Notes: a model not told the origin generated them from the sequence alone. Shown: positions 23,335 through 35,906, counted from the first letter of the stretch. The stretch: DNA of 64,000 nt from Leptoclinus maculatus (GCA_032191485.1 JAVDOI010000010.1:23124277-23188276), one strand, 5' to 3'. Numbers and translations are program-made.

Positions 23335-26300
23335 CATTTTCCTCTACGATGCAGTATTCAACATATGTGAGTGCAGAAGTAAATGGGTGGGGCATACCCA
23401 ACTGATGAAAGAAGACAAACTGCACTGTGTTCCTACAGCAATATTGTGTGACGTTTACCGTACCATATTTTTGGACAAAGATGGCATGCAAAAATAAAAG
23501 TCCGACCTGATATCTTTTTAGTCCAAACCAAACTAGTACTCCATGACGTGCATCTCGACATTCACCCCGAGAGCCCTACCAATACATGGCATGGGTGATG
23601 TTATTGGCTGGTTTTAGCTCATCCCAGATAGTTCTCTATCGCTGTATTAACTGCAGCACAGGCACACCAAAGACATATTGAGGTCATTTAAAAACTCTCT
23701 AGTGAGCACTGCTTACTTTAGTTCCTTTATACTGCACCTATCTTAATCAGTCTTTAATGTCCAAATTTAAAGATTCTCTCTATGATATTCAGAGCATTCA
23801 TTTAATAGTAAATAACTATTGTCTATGTAACGATATAGTGTAGTAATATCTACCTGAGCAGAGAATGAAGTCTCTCTCCCTCTGTGTGTGCTTCTTATCA
23901 GAGCTTCTCCTTGATTTGTTCACATAGCCGGACCGGTCACATGTGCTTTTAGTGCAGGTGAGCGTTCCCCACTGGTTAGCTCGCGGCCGCCGCTCTGCAC
24001 TGCTCTCATACGGCGGTTACAGCTGATAACACCATTGTCGCCAAAGCGTGGCACCCAACCTCTGGTTCCTCATCAGGTAAACACTGTTAGCTCCTCTGAA
24101 AATGTTGCTGTTGTTTGCACTGTTAGTGCTGTTAGCACTGTTAGCTGTCGCCATGTTGAGAGTCTTGTGGAGGCAATCCCTCTGCTCTGAATTTTGAATT
24201 GAGAAACACTGTGACTGATTTATTGATGCCTTGTTGCTCTCAGCAACGCTATCAGCTGTTGTTGTTCTCTTCAACAACACAAACTAGTGAGCTCTGCTGA
24301 ACAGATGATCATGACGCCAAGCCATCTGAGAAGAAATGTGAGGGAGAATTATTGGTTTGACAACATTAGCCATGGTTCCATTCACAAATGTAATGCACAA
24401 TTTGAAGTATTGCATTAGAGAAGCTACGTGGAAACCAAAACATTTGATTAAACATCCTCGATGGTGCAACAAAAGTTTATCCGCTCACTTGAGAAGGTTT
24501 TTGTCTTTGCTCAAAAACAGCTTTGCAGAATAAATTTTGCCGTAGTGAACAATAACTCACATGACTGACCAGTTGTTTCTGCTGTCAGTGTCTTCTTGGA
24601 TCTTTCCATAATTAATTAATAACTTAATTGAAACAACCTTTACCTCTTCTATTCTGTAACTGGAGGATTACAGCCTTGCGTAACCTACAGCGCCAAAGTC
24701 TGACCAAACTACGCTGTAGCCTAGTTTATTGGCTCCAAACCAGTTCATAGACCCTTTCTTGCATTTCTTTTTTTTGCAACATTTCAAAAAGTTTGCTTAA
24801 CAATTGAATGGAAACATGGCTATATATGGATGAAAGGATTTTTATTCGTATAAAAAAAAAATGAGTATCAGCTGATATGTCGTCAAACGTTTAAGCTCTC
24901 ATATCGACACCGTTCAGCACTAAACATCCAGTATTGGTCGGGCTCTAAGTCACCCCTGTTATTAGTTATTGGTATTAAGACATTGGCTGGTGAGCTACAG
25001 CTGAGATGGTTCGTCCATCAGGAGAGAAATCTCGTCAAATAAAAAAAGAAGATCATTTTCAATATGATATACCTGATTGGTTTGCTTCTACTTGAACATT
25101 TTTCCACAAGCTCTCCAGCCTTTCCACGACCCGTCCCAAAGCGGGTTTGAACCTTATTGTTTATCAGTTTCTTTGCAATGTCACCTGGTAGACCCAGCAG
25201 CGCAACAGAGAGCCTTTAGCTGTGTTCATATTTGGAGTGGATGTTTTCAGAATGTGTGGACTTGGACTGCTTGCAGACAATCAGTGTGATTGAATTGCTT
25301 CACTGTAGCTCCTCTACAGTGTAATGATCAGTGTAGAATAATATAAATCTGAATATAAGAAGTTGCAGACTCAGGCTGTCTGAGTCTATCTTTATCATGT
25401 TTTATGTACCAGTGATCTGAATATTGAATAAATAAATAAAAAATGTCCTTTAAAATGCAGTAGAACAACTGATGTTGGATTATTGGCGTGTGAGATAGAG
25501 TATGTGAGGTTTCATTCAACACTGTTGTATAGATTTGTATTAAGAAATCGAGGTTGTGAATATCAATATGCAGAATTGACCCAAAGACAGTCCTATGCAG
25601 ACTAAACTGTTATACATTCTGTAAAGGTCAAATCTATCCGTGTAGAGTTTTTATGTAGATGAAGTACAATATAGAAAATGTATATACAGGCATATTAGAC
25701 ATATGTAGCGTCTTTGAACATAGCTGTTGTTTATTGTGCTTATGCAGAACTTTTTTGTCAAGTTTATTTACACTGCAGAGTTAGTTCATTATCACAGACA
25801 CCTACAGACAGTCTGCAAGGCTAAATCCATCAAATGAGAAGATAATTATCAGGACAGAGGTACGTTCAGAGCATCTTTAGCAAGGCTTAGAATCTACTCC
25901 AATCACTTCTACTTTAGGTCCATCGAAAGTGAAAGAATACCCATTCCAACACCACCAAACTGTGAGGAGCCGCCAGTGAACTTAAATCAGTACCATGTGA
26001 ACATTTCATCATTAATCATATACTTCAAGTATATGATGTGGAGGCCTAATGAAGAAAAGAGAATTTGCTTTTGCTGTATGCAAAGCAGGAAAGGCTTTTC
26101 ATTACAGCAGTCAAAGTAAAACGTAGCACTTTGTTCACTGGAGAAAGCGTTCACAGTGAACATAATCCACACAGAAATGACCTTTCCTCCCAAAGTTTTT
26201 CATCTGCAGTGAGAATTTCTCACCACCAATTCATATTTATATAATCATAATAGAACTGGCACAGACACACCAACTCAAACAGAATGAGAACCAACACCAA

Positions 26301-27215
26301 CTGCTCCTGAAATGTATGGCTTCCACACTCTTTCTCCAGTGTCTTCTTTTCTATGTTTGTGCCAAAAGGGGTTGGAAGTTGTGATGAAGCTGGAGTTTAC
26401 AGGCTGAACACATCCTGGATCTATCTGTACCAGCCCAGTGGCCAGGAGTACATGTTGGCATCGTATGCTTCTGCAAACCACGGACACGATGATTGTCTAC
26501 GTTTTTTGGATAGGTCAGAGCAAGTGACGTAGAGAATTAGATGGTATAATAACGAGTATAACCAGCACTAAGCTGGTGGATGGGTCAAACAGGACTTTCA
26601 CCCTGTAGACCGCTCTTCTTGTCCTGCGTGGAACCAAAAGTAAACATTGACTTTACTCTTGTTACATAACGATGTTACGGTAGTTATGGATCTTTTTTCT
26701 AACCTTAACCAAGTTGCGTTGCTGCCTAAAGCTAACTAACCGTGTCCTAACATTAACCATGTGGCAATGTGCGTTTCTGCGAGCGTGATACGCTGATATG
26801 AAACGTATTTATGAAACGTCCACATGCAACGTATCCTTGGGTTTGCGGAACATGTTTTCTGGCCACTGGGTTGTACATGACGCACAGAGATAAAACGTAG
26901 AGATTGATAGATTCATCTCGTCATCTGACTGGGTAAGACTGCAATTATATTTAATTTATTGTGGTCTGTGTGTAAAAAGAAAACCTTTTGAATGTTTATT
27001 ATGCAAACCTAAGGCACAGTGTAATATACGCCTTCACTTGTATGCAAATAGTTTATTTCTTTTGTTGTTCCTAGAATCTGAACCTGTGCATGCCTTTAAC
27101 ACTTTCTCTGTCGGTTTGAAACTTGTTGGGTTTAAACGACTGTAAATAACTGTTTTGTAAGCGGTTGGTTGTCATACACTTGAGCTTCCTGTCAGGTTGG
27201 AGAACTAATAAAGGG
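23335..27215 (+). other. kiaa1217: kiaa1217 3' UTR and downstream sequence
   Basis: No coding exon is seen after the stop. A first AATAAA is at 23493-23498 and a better placed one at 27207-27212, followed by a GT-rich stretch. AATAAA runs also occur near 25428. A long 3' UTR of up to 3.9 kb is plausible but cannot be proved here. Around 26650-26870 lies sequence of repeat-like character. Confidence 0.4.
27207..27212 (+). promoter_or_regulatory. candidate polyadenylation signal of kiaa1217
   Basis: AATAAA is followed 10-20 bases later by a GT-containing stretch (ccagtgttta). It is the last plausible signal before the intergenic hAT element at 27649. The nearer AATAAA at 23493 is an alternative. 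Confidence 0.4.
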
Positions 27216-27743
27216 CTTCCAGTGTTTACATCAGCTGCTCCTGCTGTCCTGCTTCATTTCAAAGTACGGGGCTGAGTTGTGCCAGTAGAGGACAGTAGAG
27301 ACACACCAGTGTCCTCACACCTCACGCCTCTACATATAGAGCACACACCGCTTCACTACCAATCACAAGATCACACTCAAACTAATATTAGGCTCTTTGT
27401 AATAGATTTTAGTAATAGTAACAAAAGCACATTTTACAGAAAAGAGTAAAAGACATACTGAGTGTTTGCGTCGTAAAGTTTTGAACTATTGAAAATATAC
27501 AGTTAGAAAGTAGTGAAATCATGTCGAGAATGCTTTCTTGAAGAAGAATATGCGTGAGAAAAAGTAATTGAGCCATTGTATTGAGTTCAGGATGAAATGC
27601 GAGTGAATGGGCTTTAACACTTCAGCAATAAGCCTTAATGCAATATATCAGAAGTCTTCAATTAAAATTCCAAAAGGTCCAGATTGAGAAAATCTCCTCG
27701 GGCAAAGGTCCGGAACATTACAATAATATCTTGCGCCACTTAG

Positions 27744-27747
<4 letters not shown>

Positions 27748-27801
<54 letters not shown>
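27748..27801. repeat. (TA)n microsatellite
   Basis: About 26 TA units inside the hAT element near its left end. Confidence 0.95.
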
Positions 27802-27805
<4 letters not shown>

Positions 27806-28104
27806 GAAGTCTAGTAGTAGTAACGTCTCTGTGTAGTCAACAACTGTCAAATCAAATAAAGAAAGTACACATCAATTATATTTTAACAATTATTATTCTC
27901 AGTTTTCAAATTTAACTGGATGGATCATAAATAATACATAGAAATACATAAATAAATGTTCTTCTCTCATTTCAAGTAAAATAATGTCTCCATCTAAAAA
28001 TAAAATACACAAAAAATAACTTTTGAAAAACTTACATCTTAAAAGAAAGTGCTTGATTTTATAAAGATGAGCCTTGTGTCTGAGGCTGCTGACAGGTATT
28101 TGCT

Positions 28105-28390
28105 TGATTTTTTCACATAACTCTTCTTTTTGTTTCGCAGTGAATGAATGTGTTAATATTCTGGTGGAACGTTCATATTGGGCTCTTAAATGGTTTATTT
28201 TCTGTGCCCTCAGTTCGGATTGGAGTGGGTATGTTTGGTCTCGTTTCACATTGGCGCTTTGAATAATGGCCACGGTATCTGAGCATATGAGACAGAGTGG
28301 TTTAGTAGCGCCAGCAGGAAGAATGAACAAATACGAGTCCGTCCATTCTTTGTTAAAGCTGTTTTCGAGGTCCACTTTTCTCTTTTTAGA
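28105..28390 (-). pseudogene. hAT transposase N-terminal fragment (BED/GTF2IRD2-like)
   Basis: The frame reads KKRKVDLENSFNKEWTDSYL, then FILPAGATKPLCLICSDTVA and SELRAQKINHLRAQYERSTR. This is the N-terminal signature of the ZBED/GTF2IRD2-like hAT transposases. The CLIC Cys pair of the BED finger is visible, but after NVKR the His half of the finger is missing, so it looks internally deleted. Catalytic domains are absent. Confidence 0.7.
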
Positions 28391-28765
28391 GCACGCCATG
28401 TTAACTTGCTTCTCCGACTTACTCACTTCTCTCACTGCTTCTCTCTCACTGCTCTCGCTCCGTCTCCCGCCTGTCTGCGTAATCTCACTCGACTCACGAT
28501 GCATTTTGGAATAAACATTCGATTGTCTGAGTAGCGTCACGTGAGATTATTTACAATGCATGTAATTGGTCGGTGTGTTTCCTGAACTGCTGAATGAGTG
28601 CCGTAAAGGCCAGAAAAGCTGCGCAGGTTGAAACAGAAGCGCTCTGCCAAAATGTATAATTCTCAATTATCCATCAATTATACGTCCGGGTCCGGATAGG
28701 ACAGCGTCTGGGTCCGGATCCGGACCGCGGTCCACCTATTGGCGACCCCTGCAATATATTATATG

Positions 28766-29475
28766 TAGTGCTGGGCAAGTTAACGCGTTATTATCGCGTT
28801 AACGCATTCATTCATTAACGTAGACAATTATTTTATTGCAGATTATTTTTTTATTATTAAGCGGACATTTTTAACACAAGAACTGGCCGGCCGACCGGCC
28901 GGCAGCGAGCGGTGAACAGCTGTTTGTGTGGCGTCTCTTCCGTCTCTTCCTGTTTGCTTCACCTGCATTCCCCTGGGTCCTAAGTCCCTCCATGTACAGC
29001 TTATCACCCTTTATGTACCAATGTACATTTATAACAAATACCACACATATTACGGTAATCAGCGTTGCATATGTGTCTGACCAAAATACCACAAAAATAA
29101 ATGATTAATTTAAATTATTTTTTTTAGAGTTTTTAAAGTGTTTTTGTTTGGAATATGTATAAGAAGCATATAATTTAGTTATCGCTACTGAGAATTTAAC
29201 AAACATTAAAAAAAAAAACGGCTGAATATCTATTATCAGAATCATTATAACTGTGTTATAACTGCTACTGTGTAAAGGGAATACTGCTGTTAAAAATAAC
29301 CTTATTTGTTTAAAGTGTTTGCAAATCAAATGTTATTGCACTTTTGTTCATATAGCAGTACTTTAAAAATAAAAGTGCGCAATACACTACTTTTGAATTC
29401 ATTATTGAATTTTGCACATAATGCGATTAATCGCAAAAAATCATGTGATTAATTGCGATAAAACATTTTTTAAAT
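28766..29475. mobile_element. degraded hAT element of a second family
   Basis: It begins TAGTGCTGGGCAAGTTAACG with the palindrome GTTAACGCG...CGCGTTAAC (28779-28803). It ends with the mirrored AT-rich block ATGCGATTAATCGC and TGATTAATTGCGAT (29421-29460). Both are typical of fish hAT ends with a GTTAACGCG-type terminus. No transposase frame or clean TSD is seen. It starts only 14 bases after the previous hAT element ends. Confidence 0.6.
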
Positions 29476-31337
29476 GTAATTATATGTTATTGTAACAAAC
29501 TTATGTTGATTAGTGCAACATGGAGCATTTTAAAATATGAATAACATTTGAACTGTAAACAATATACAGTAAATATAATGTTCTTTTTATAACTGAATTC
29601 ACAGCGAATAAAAAGAAAAGTTGTATTACCTATTACCCACAATTTAACGTATGACTTATCTTGGTAGCATTAAGACTGCAAGAGGAAATGGGAATCAATT
29701 GTGCCGTAAAAAAGATCACGTTTCTCGTCATACCTCAAATATGAAAGGGATACATGATACAGAATTGTATATGTGAACATAAACGTTATAAACATTTTCA
29801 AATTACAGGAAGGACAAAACTATAAAAACTACTACTAAAAGAGTAAGAATAGAAAATGTTACTTAGGATGAATACAAAATAGGAAGCAGCAAACTTGAGC
29901 CAAAAGTCTTTAAATGAGATTTCTAGATATTATCAGGATCAGCCATTCTAACATGATATACTGTTTCATCGAGCTTAGGGGGTTGAAAAAGCCTTGTCCC
30001 CTGAAGATCAGGGTTCAGTTTGAGGATTGCAGAAACAGACTAATACAGTTTTTTTCAATTGTTTACACAATAAAATTACACATAAAGAACAATTATTTAT
30101 TTCTAAACACAGTTTCTGCTTTGCACCTAATTTGCAATTTAGCATGGCACTTCTTGCAACACGCCACTCACGGTTCTTTACATCAGACACAGGAATCTGA
30201 CACAAAGTCAACTGTTTGTCATTTTAAAACACTGCCATTCAAAATGCCACAGCCATGGACCAATTGGCCAATACACATGCCGCCTGGCCAAACGCCTTAT
30301 CGCTCAGTTTTTGACTTATCAATCAAGACGAATGCACTATAAAAAAAGACCACTGGTACGAACCTGTTTACAACAATAATGGAAGCCAACAAAGCAGCAA
30401 GAGGCCTGTTTGAAAAAAACATTTATTAGAAATTGAAACTAACTAATTCATGCTTTATATTTTGTCTCCACAAATGTTTTTGCTGCGTTCATTTAGTAAA
30501 TTCTATTTAGAATATATTGTGTTAAATTTTCAGTGCAAAATACAGCCTTTGGAAATGCATGGATGTATTGACTTATTTTATAATGATTTTATAAAGAGAT
30601 TTTATAAAATGATTTTATAAAGAGAAATTTTCATTTTCATCAGTGTGCCATACAACACACTCTCACATGTGAGTGTGCAACTGGTTCAAACTGAATCAGA
30701 GCAATGTGTGTGCCATACAGTGCCACATATTTTTTTTTAATCAAATCCGTGCTAAAAAAAAAAAAAAAAGCAATCGTAAAAAAACGAGTTACAAAATAAC
30801 ATAATAATTAACAAAAACATTAGTTAAACAAAATAAACAAACGTTGGCATTGAAAGTAAAAAAAACAAGTTTGTCACTGAACATAATCCAGGGTTTTGTA
30901 GAATTGTCTAATGTCAACATACTTGTCTGGCGATGGGGATATTTGATCTCACGATTAAGAATACATCTACAAATCATCGACAACATGAACACTGTTACGT
31001 TCCCCAAACACTATAGGACCAAGAATAAGCACTGGGTTGGACAAAAGAGGAATAGTTGGCAATCTTGTGCTACAAGACAAACCATTTCAAATTAGAACCA
31101 CTGACTGCCATTCTCTGCCTCAGTCTATAATAATATAATACACATTTGCATGCAGCACCTTTCAAAACAGTTACAAAGTGCTTCCTATGGTTGAAACAGG
31201 AATAAAAAGAAATGTCAGGACTGCAACTAAATATAATCAGACCATTACAGAAATATGTGTTTGCATTAAAAAAAAAGCATTTTTAAAAAGGTACATTTTG
31301 TGAAGTGATTTAAAAGATGTTACTGCAAGTGTCAATG
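29476..31337. other. AT-rich intergenic stretch, possible mariner-type remnant
   Basis: No gene was found. Around 30330-30410 a TATAAAA-containing stretch precedes ATGGAAGCCAACAAAGCAGC, reminiscent of the start of IS630/Tc1-type transposons in fish, but the frame is short and broken. A 23-bp unit ending in gattttataaagaga is repeated near 30583-30625. Confidence 0.3.
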
Positions 31338-31910
31338 TCAATTCCTCTCAGGCACTCTTATGAACGGTTAGTTCCTCTTAGACACTGTAAGGCACTCTTG
31401 GGCACAAAGTTCCTTTTAATTAAGCACTGTTAGGTACTGAAAGTTCCTCTTCGGAACTGTTAGGCACTGTTGGAAAATGTTAAGCACTGTTAGTTCCTCT
31501 TAGGCACTGTTAGACACTGTCAGTTCATCTTAGGCACTGTTAGGCACTGTGAGGCACTATTAGTTCCTCTTAGACACTCTTATGTACGGTTAGTTCCTCT
31601 TAGGCACGGTTAGTTGCTCTTAGACACTGTTAGTTACTCTTGGGCACTATTAGATCCGCTTAGGCACTCTTTGGCACTGTTAGATCATCTTAGGTACTGT
31701 TAGGCACGGTTAGTTCTTCTTAGGCACTTTTAGGCACTGTTAGTTCCTCTCAGGCACGGTTAGTTGCTCTTGGGCATGGTTAGGTCCTCTTAGGCACGGT
31801 CAGACACAGCTAGTTCCTCTTAGGCACAGTTAGTTCATCTTAGGCACGGTCAGGCACGGCTAGTTCCTCTTAGGCACGGTTAGGCACGGTTAGGCACTGT
31901 TAGTTCCTCT

Positions 31911-31973
31911 TACATTACATTACATTACATTCTATCATATAAATCGTAGACACAGCTACGGGAGCAAATTCCT
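31911..31973. repeat. TACAT/ATCGTAGACACAGCTAC island, copy 1
   Basis: Four TTACA repeats, then CTATCATATAAATCGTAGAC and ACAGCTACGGGAGCAA, embedded in the 10-bp minisatellite. Further copies are at 32626 and 34183. Confidence 0.9.
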
Positions 31974-32625
31974 TTTAGGCACTGTTAGGCACTGTTAGGC
32001 ACGGTTAGGCACGGTTAGGCACTGTCAGTTCCTCTCAGGCTATGTTAGGCACTGTTAATTCCTCTCAGGCACTCTTATGAACGGTTAGTTCCTCTTAGGC
32101 ACGGTTAGTTGCTCTTAGGCGCTGTTAGGCACTGTTAGTTCCTCTTAAGCACTCTTTGGCACTGTTAGACACTGTTAGTTCCTCTCAGGCTATGTTAGGC
32201 ACTGTTAATTCCTCTCAGGCACTCTTGTGAACGGTTAGTTCCTCTTAGGTACGGTGAGTTGCTCTTAGGCACTGTTAGGCACTCTTAAGCACTCTTAGGC
32301 ACTGTTAGTTCCTCTTAAGCACTCTTTGGCACTGTTAGACACTGTTAGTTTCTCTAAGGCACTGTTAGGCACTCTTAGGCACTGTTAGTCACTCTTAGGC
32401 ACTGTTACGCACTGTTAGTTCCTCTCAGGCACTCTTATGGCCGGTTAGTTCCTCTCAGGCACGGTTAGTTGCTCTTAGGCACGGTTAGGTCCTCTTAGGC
32501 ATGGTCAGACACAGCTTGTTCCTCTTAGGCACAGTTAGTTCATCTTAGGCACGGTCAGGCACGGCTAGTTCCTCTTAGGCACGGTTAGGCACTGTTAGGC
32601 ACTGTTAGGCACTGTTAGTTCCTCT

Positions 32626-32689
32626 TACATTACATTACATTACATTCTATCATATGAATCGTAGACACAGCTACGGGAGCAAGTTCCTT
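32626..32689. repeat. TACAT/ATCGTAGACACAGCTAC island, copy 2
   Basis: Same block as at 31911, with catatGaatcg instead of catatAaatcg. It lies 715 bp from copy 1 and is preceded by the same run of variant 10-mers. Confidence 0.9.
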
Positions 32690-34182
32690 TTAGACACTGT
32701 TATGCACTGTTAGTTCCTTTTAGGCACTGAAAGTTCCTCTTAGGCACTGTTAGGCACTGTTGGCAACTGTTACGCACTGTTAGTTCCTCTTAGGCACTAT
32801 TAGGCACTGTGAGGCACTGTTAGTTCCTCTTAGGCACTCTTAGGCACGGTTAGTTCCTCTTAGGCATGGTTAGTTGCTCTTAGGCACTCTTAAGCACTCT
32901 TGTGCACTGTGAGGCACTGTTAGTTTCTCTCAGGCACTGTTAGGCACTGTTAATTCCTCTCATGTACTGTTAGACACCGTTTGTTCCTCTTAGTTACTGT
33001 TAGGCATGGTGAGTTCCTCTTAGGGACTGTTAGGCACTGTTAGTTCCTCTCAGGCACTGTTAGGCACTGTTCATTTCTCTCAGGCACTCTTGTGAACGGT
33101 TAGTTCCTCTTAGGTATGGTTAGTTGCTCTTAGGCACTGTTAGGCACTCTTAAGCACTCGTAGGCACTGTTAGTTCATCTTAGGCACTGTTAGACACTGT
33201 TAGTCACTGTTAGTTACTGTTAGGGCCGGTTAATTCCTCTTGGGCACTGTTAGGCACTCTTAGTTACTCTTATGCACTGTTAGTTCTTCTTAGGCACTGT
33301 TAGGCACTGTTAGTTCCTCTTAGGCACTATTAGACACAGTTACTTCCTCTCATGTACTGTTAGGCACCGTTTGTTCCTCTTAGTTACTGTTAGGCACGGT
33401 TAGATCCTCTCAGGCACTCTTATGAATGGTTAGTTCCTCTTAGGCACTGTTAGGCACTGTTAGTTCCTCTTAGGCACTGTTACGCACCTTTAGTTCCTCT
33501 TAGGCACTGTAAGGCACTCTTGGTCACTGTTAGGGACTGTTAGTTCCTTTTAATTAAGCACTGTTAGGTACTGAAAGTTCCTTTTAATTAAGCACTGTTA
33601 GGTACTGAAAGTTCCTCTTCGGAACTGTTAGGCACTGTGGGCAACTGTTAAGCACTGTTAGTTCCTCTTAGGCACTGTTAGACACTGTTAGGCACTGTCA
33701 GTTCATCTTAGGCACTGTTAGGCACTGTTAGTTTCTCTTAGGCACTATTAGGCACTGTGAGGCACTGTTAGTTAGTTCCTCTTAGGCACGGTTAGTTGCT
33801 CTTAGGCACTGTTAGTTACTCTTGGGCACTGTTAGATCTGCTTAGGCACTCTTTGGCACTGTTAGACACTGTTAGATCGTCTTAGGCACTGTTAGGCACG
33901 GTTAGTTCCTCTTAGTCACTTTTAGGCACTGTTAGTTCCTCTCAGGCACTCTTATGGCCGATTAGTTCCTCTCAGGCACGGTTAGTTGCTCTTGGGCACG
34001 GTTAGGTCCTCTCAGGCATGGTCAGACACAGCTAGTTCCTCTTAGGCACAGTTAGTTCATCTTAGGCACGGTCAGGCACGGCTAGTTCCTCTTAGGCACG
34101 GTTAGGCACGGTTAGTTTCTCTTAGGCACTGTTAGGCACTGTTACCCATTCTTAGGCACTGTTAGGCACTGTTAGTTCCTCT

Positions 34183-34244
34183 TACATTACATTACATTAC
34201 ATTATATCATATAAATCGTAGACACAGCTACATGAGCAAGTTCC
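34183..34244. repeat. TACAT/ATCGTAGACACAGCTAC island, copy 3
   Basis: Same block with ctacAtgagcaag, 1557 bp after copy 2 and again preceded by the same variant 10-mers. Confidence 0.9.
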
Positions 34245-35615
34245 TTTTAGGCACTGTTATGCACTGTTAGTTCCTCTTAGGCACTGAAAGTTCCTATTAG
34301 GCACTGTTAGGCACTGTTGGCAACTGTTAAGCAGTGTTAGTTCTTCTTAGGCACTATTAGGCACTGTGAGGCACTGTTAGTTCCTCTTAGGCACTCTTAG
34401 GCACGGTTAGTTCCTCTTAGGCATGGTTAGCTGCTCTTAGGTACTCTTAAGCACTCTTGTGCACTGTTAGGCACTATTAGTTCCTCTTAGGCACTGTTAG
34501 GCACTGGTTAGTTCCTCTTAGGGACTGTTAGGCACTGTTAGTTCCTCTCAGGCACTGTTAGGCACTGTTAATTCCTCTCAGACACTCTTGTGAACGGTTA
34601 GTTCCTCTTAGGCATGGTTAGTTGCTCTTAGACACTGTTAGACACTGTTAGTACATCTTAGGAACTGTTAGGCACTGCCAGTTCCTCTTATGCACTGTTA
34701 GGCACTGTTAGTTCATCTTAAGCACTCTTTGGCACTGTTAGACACTGTTAGTTCCTCTAAGGCACTGTTAGTTGCTATTAGGCACTGTTAGGCACTGTTA
34801 GGCACTGTTAGTTCCTCTTAGGCACTGTTAGGCACTGTTAGGCACTGTTAGATCCTCTTAGGCACTGTTAGGCACTGTTAGGCACTGTTAGTTCCTCTTA
34901 GGCACTGTTAGACACTGTTAGGCACTGTTAGTTCCTCTTAGGCACTGTTAGGCACAGTTAGTTCCTCTTAGGCACTGTTAGTTCCTCTTAGGCACTGTTA
35001 GGCACTGTTAGTTCCTCTAAGGCACTCTTATGAACGGTTAGTTCCTCTTAGGCACGATTAGTTGCTCTTAGGCACTGTTAGACACTGTTAGGCACTATTA
35101 GTTCCTCTTGGGCACTGTTAGGCACTGTTAGTTACTCTTAGGCACTGTTAGGCACTGTTAGGCACTGTTAGTTCCTCTTAGGCACTGTTAGGCACTGTTA
35201 GGCACTGTTAGTTCCTCTTAGGCACTGTTAGGCACAGTTAGTTCCTCTTAGGCACTGTTAGTTCCTCTTAGGCACTGTTAGGCACTGTTAGTTCCTCTAA
35301 GGCACTCTTATGAACGGTTAGTTCCTCTTAGGCACGATTAGTTGCTCTTAGGCACTGTTAGACACTGTTAGGCACTATTAGTTCCTCTTGGGCACTGTTA
35401 GGCACTGTTAGTTACTCTTAGGCACTGTTAGTTCTTCTTAGGCACTCTTAGTTCCTTAGGCACTCTTAGGCACTGTTAGGCACTCTTAAGCACTCTTAGG
35501 CACTGTTAGGCACATTCAGCCATTGAGTGTTAAAGTAGTCTTCAATGTACTCACAACCCATTTCCATGTCAAATGTAACCAGCCAAAGAGCTGCTTTTAT
35601 GACTGTGTGTTTAAG

Positions 35616-35906
35616 TATCTCATAATTATGACTTTCTATCTCATAACTTCGACTTTCTATCTCATAATTATGACTTTCTATCTCATAACTTCGACTTTCT
35701 ATCTCATAATTATGACTTTCTATCTCATAACTTCGACTTTCTATCTCATAATTATGACTTTCTATCTCATAACTTCGACTTTCTATCTCATAATTATGAC
35801 TTTCTATCTCATAACTTCGACTTTCTATCTCATAATTTTGACTTTCTATCTCATAATTTTGACTTTCTATCATAATTTTGACTTTCTATCTCATAATTTC
35901 GACTAT
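35616..35906. repeat. 21-bp alternating minisatellite
   Basis: About 14 copies of a 21-bp unit, CTTTCTATCTCATAATTATGA, alternate with a version carrying AACTTCG instead of AATTATG, giving a 42-bp dimer. The period is a multiple of three, so both strands stay open: IESQNYE/IESRSYE on minus and TFYLIIM/TFYLITS on plus. These frames have no other sign of being genes. Confidence 0.95.

Larger units (their letters stand above)
27649..28751 (-). mobile_element. non-autonomous hAT element with 8-bp TSD
   Basis: The element is bounded by the direct repeat CAATATAT at 27641-27648 and 28752-28759. Its ends are imperfect inverted repeats: CAGAAGTCTTCAATTA on the left against CAGGGGTCGCCAATAG read inward from the right. 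An 8-bp duplication and CAG...CTG ends are the hAT hallmark. Inside, on the minus strand, is a remnant transposase N terminus (28105-28390). It also holds a long AT microsatellite at 27748-27801. At 1.1 kb it cannot encode a full transposase. Confidence 0.85.
31338..35514. repeat. 4.2-kb minisatellite on a 10-bp TTAG unit
   Basis: About 415 consecutive 10-mers mostly begin TTAG. The commonest are TTAGGCACTG and TTAGTTCCTC; variants include TTAGGCACGG, TTAGTTGCTC and TTAGACACTG. The 10-bp register holds almost throughout. Higher-order structure is present: a 60-bp non-repeat block recurs three times (31911, 32626, 34183), and a block repeats with a 280-bp shift (35011 and 35291). No protein-coding frame follows from a period that is not a multiple of three. 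Confidence 0.97.

Noticed and set aside
22556..23491. Minus-strand frames opposite the last kiaa1217 exon (Glu/Arg-rich, up to 152 codons)
   Set aside because: They are antisense shadows of the TCC/TCT serine runs of the real exon.
31338..35514. Telomeric TTAGGG array
   Set aside because: The unit is TTAG plus six variable bases with a 10-bp period; TTAGGG repeats in tandem do not occur.
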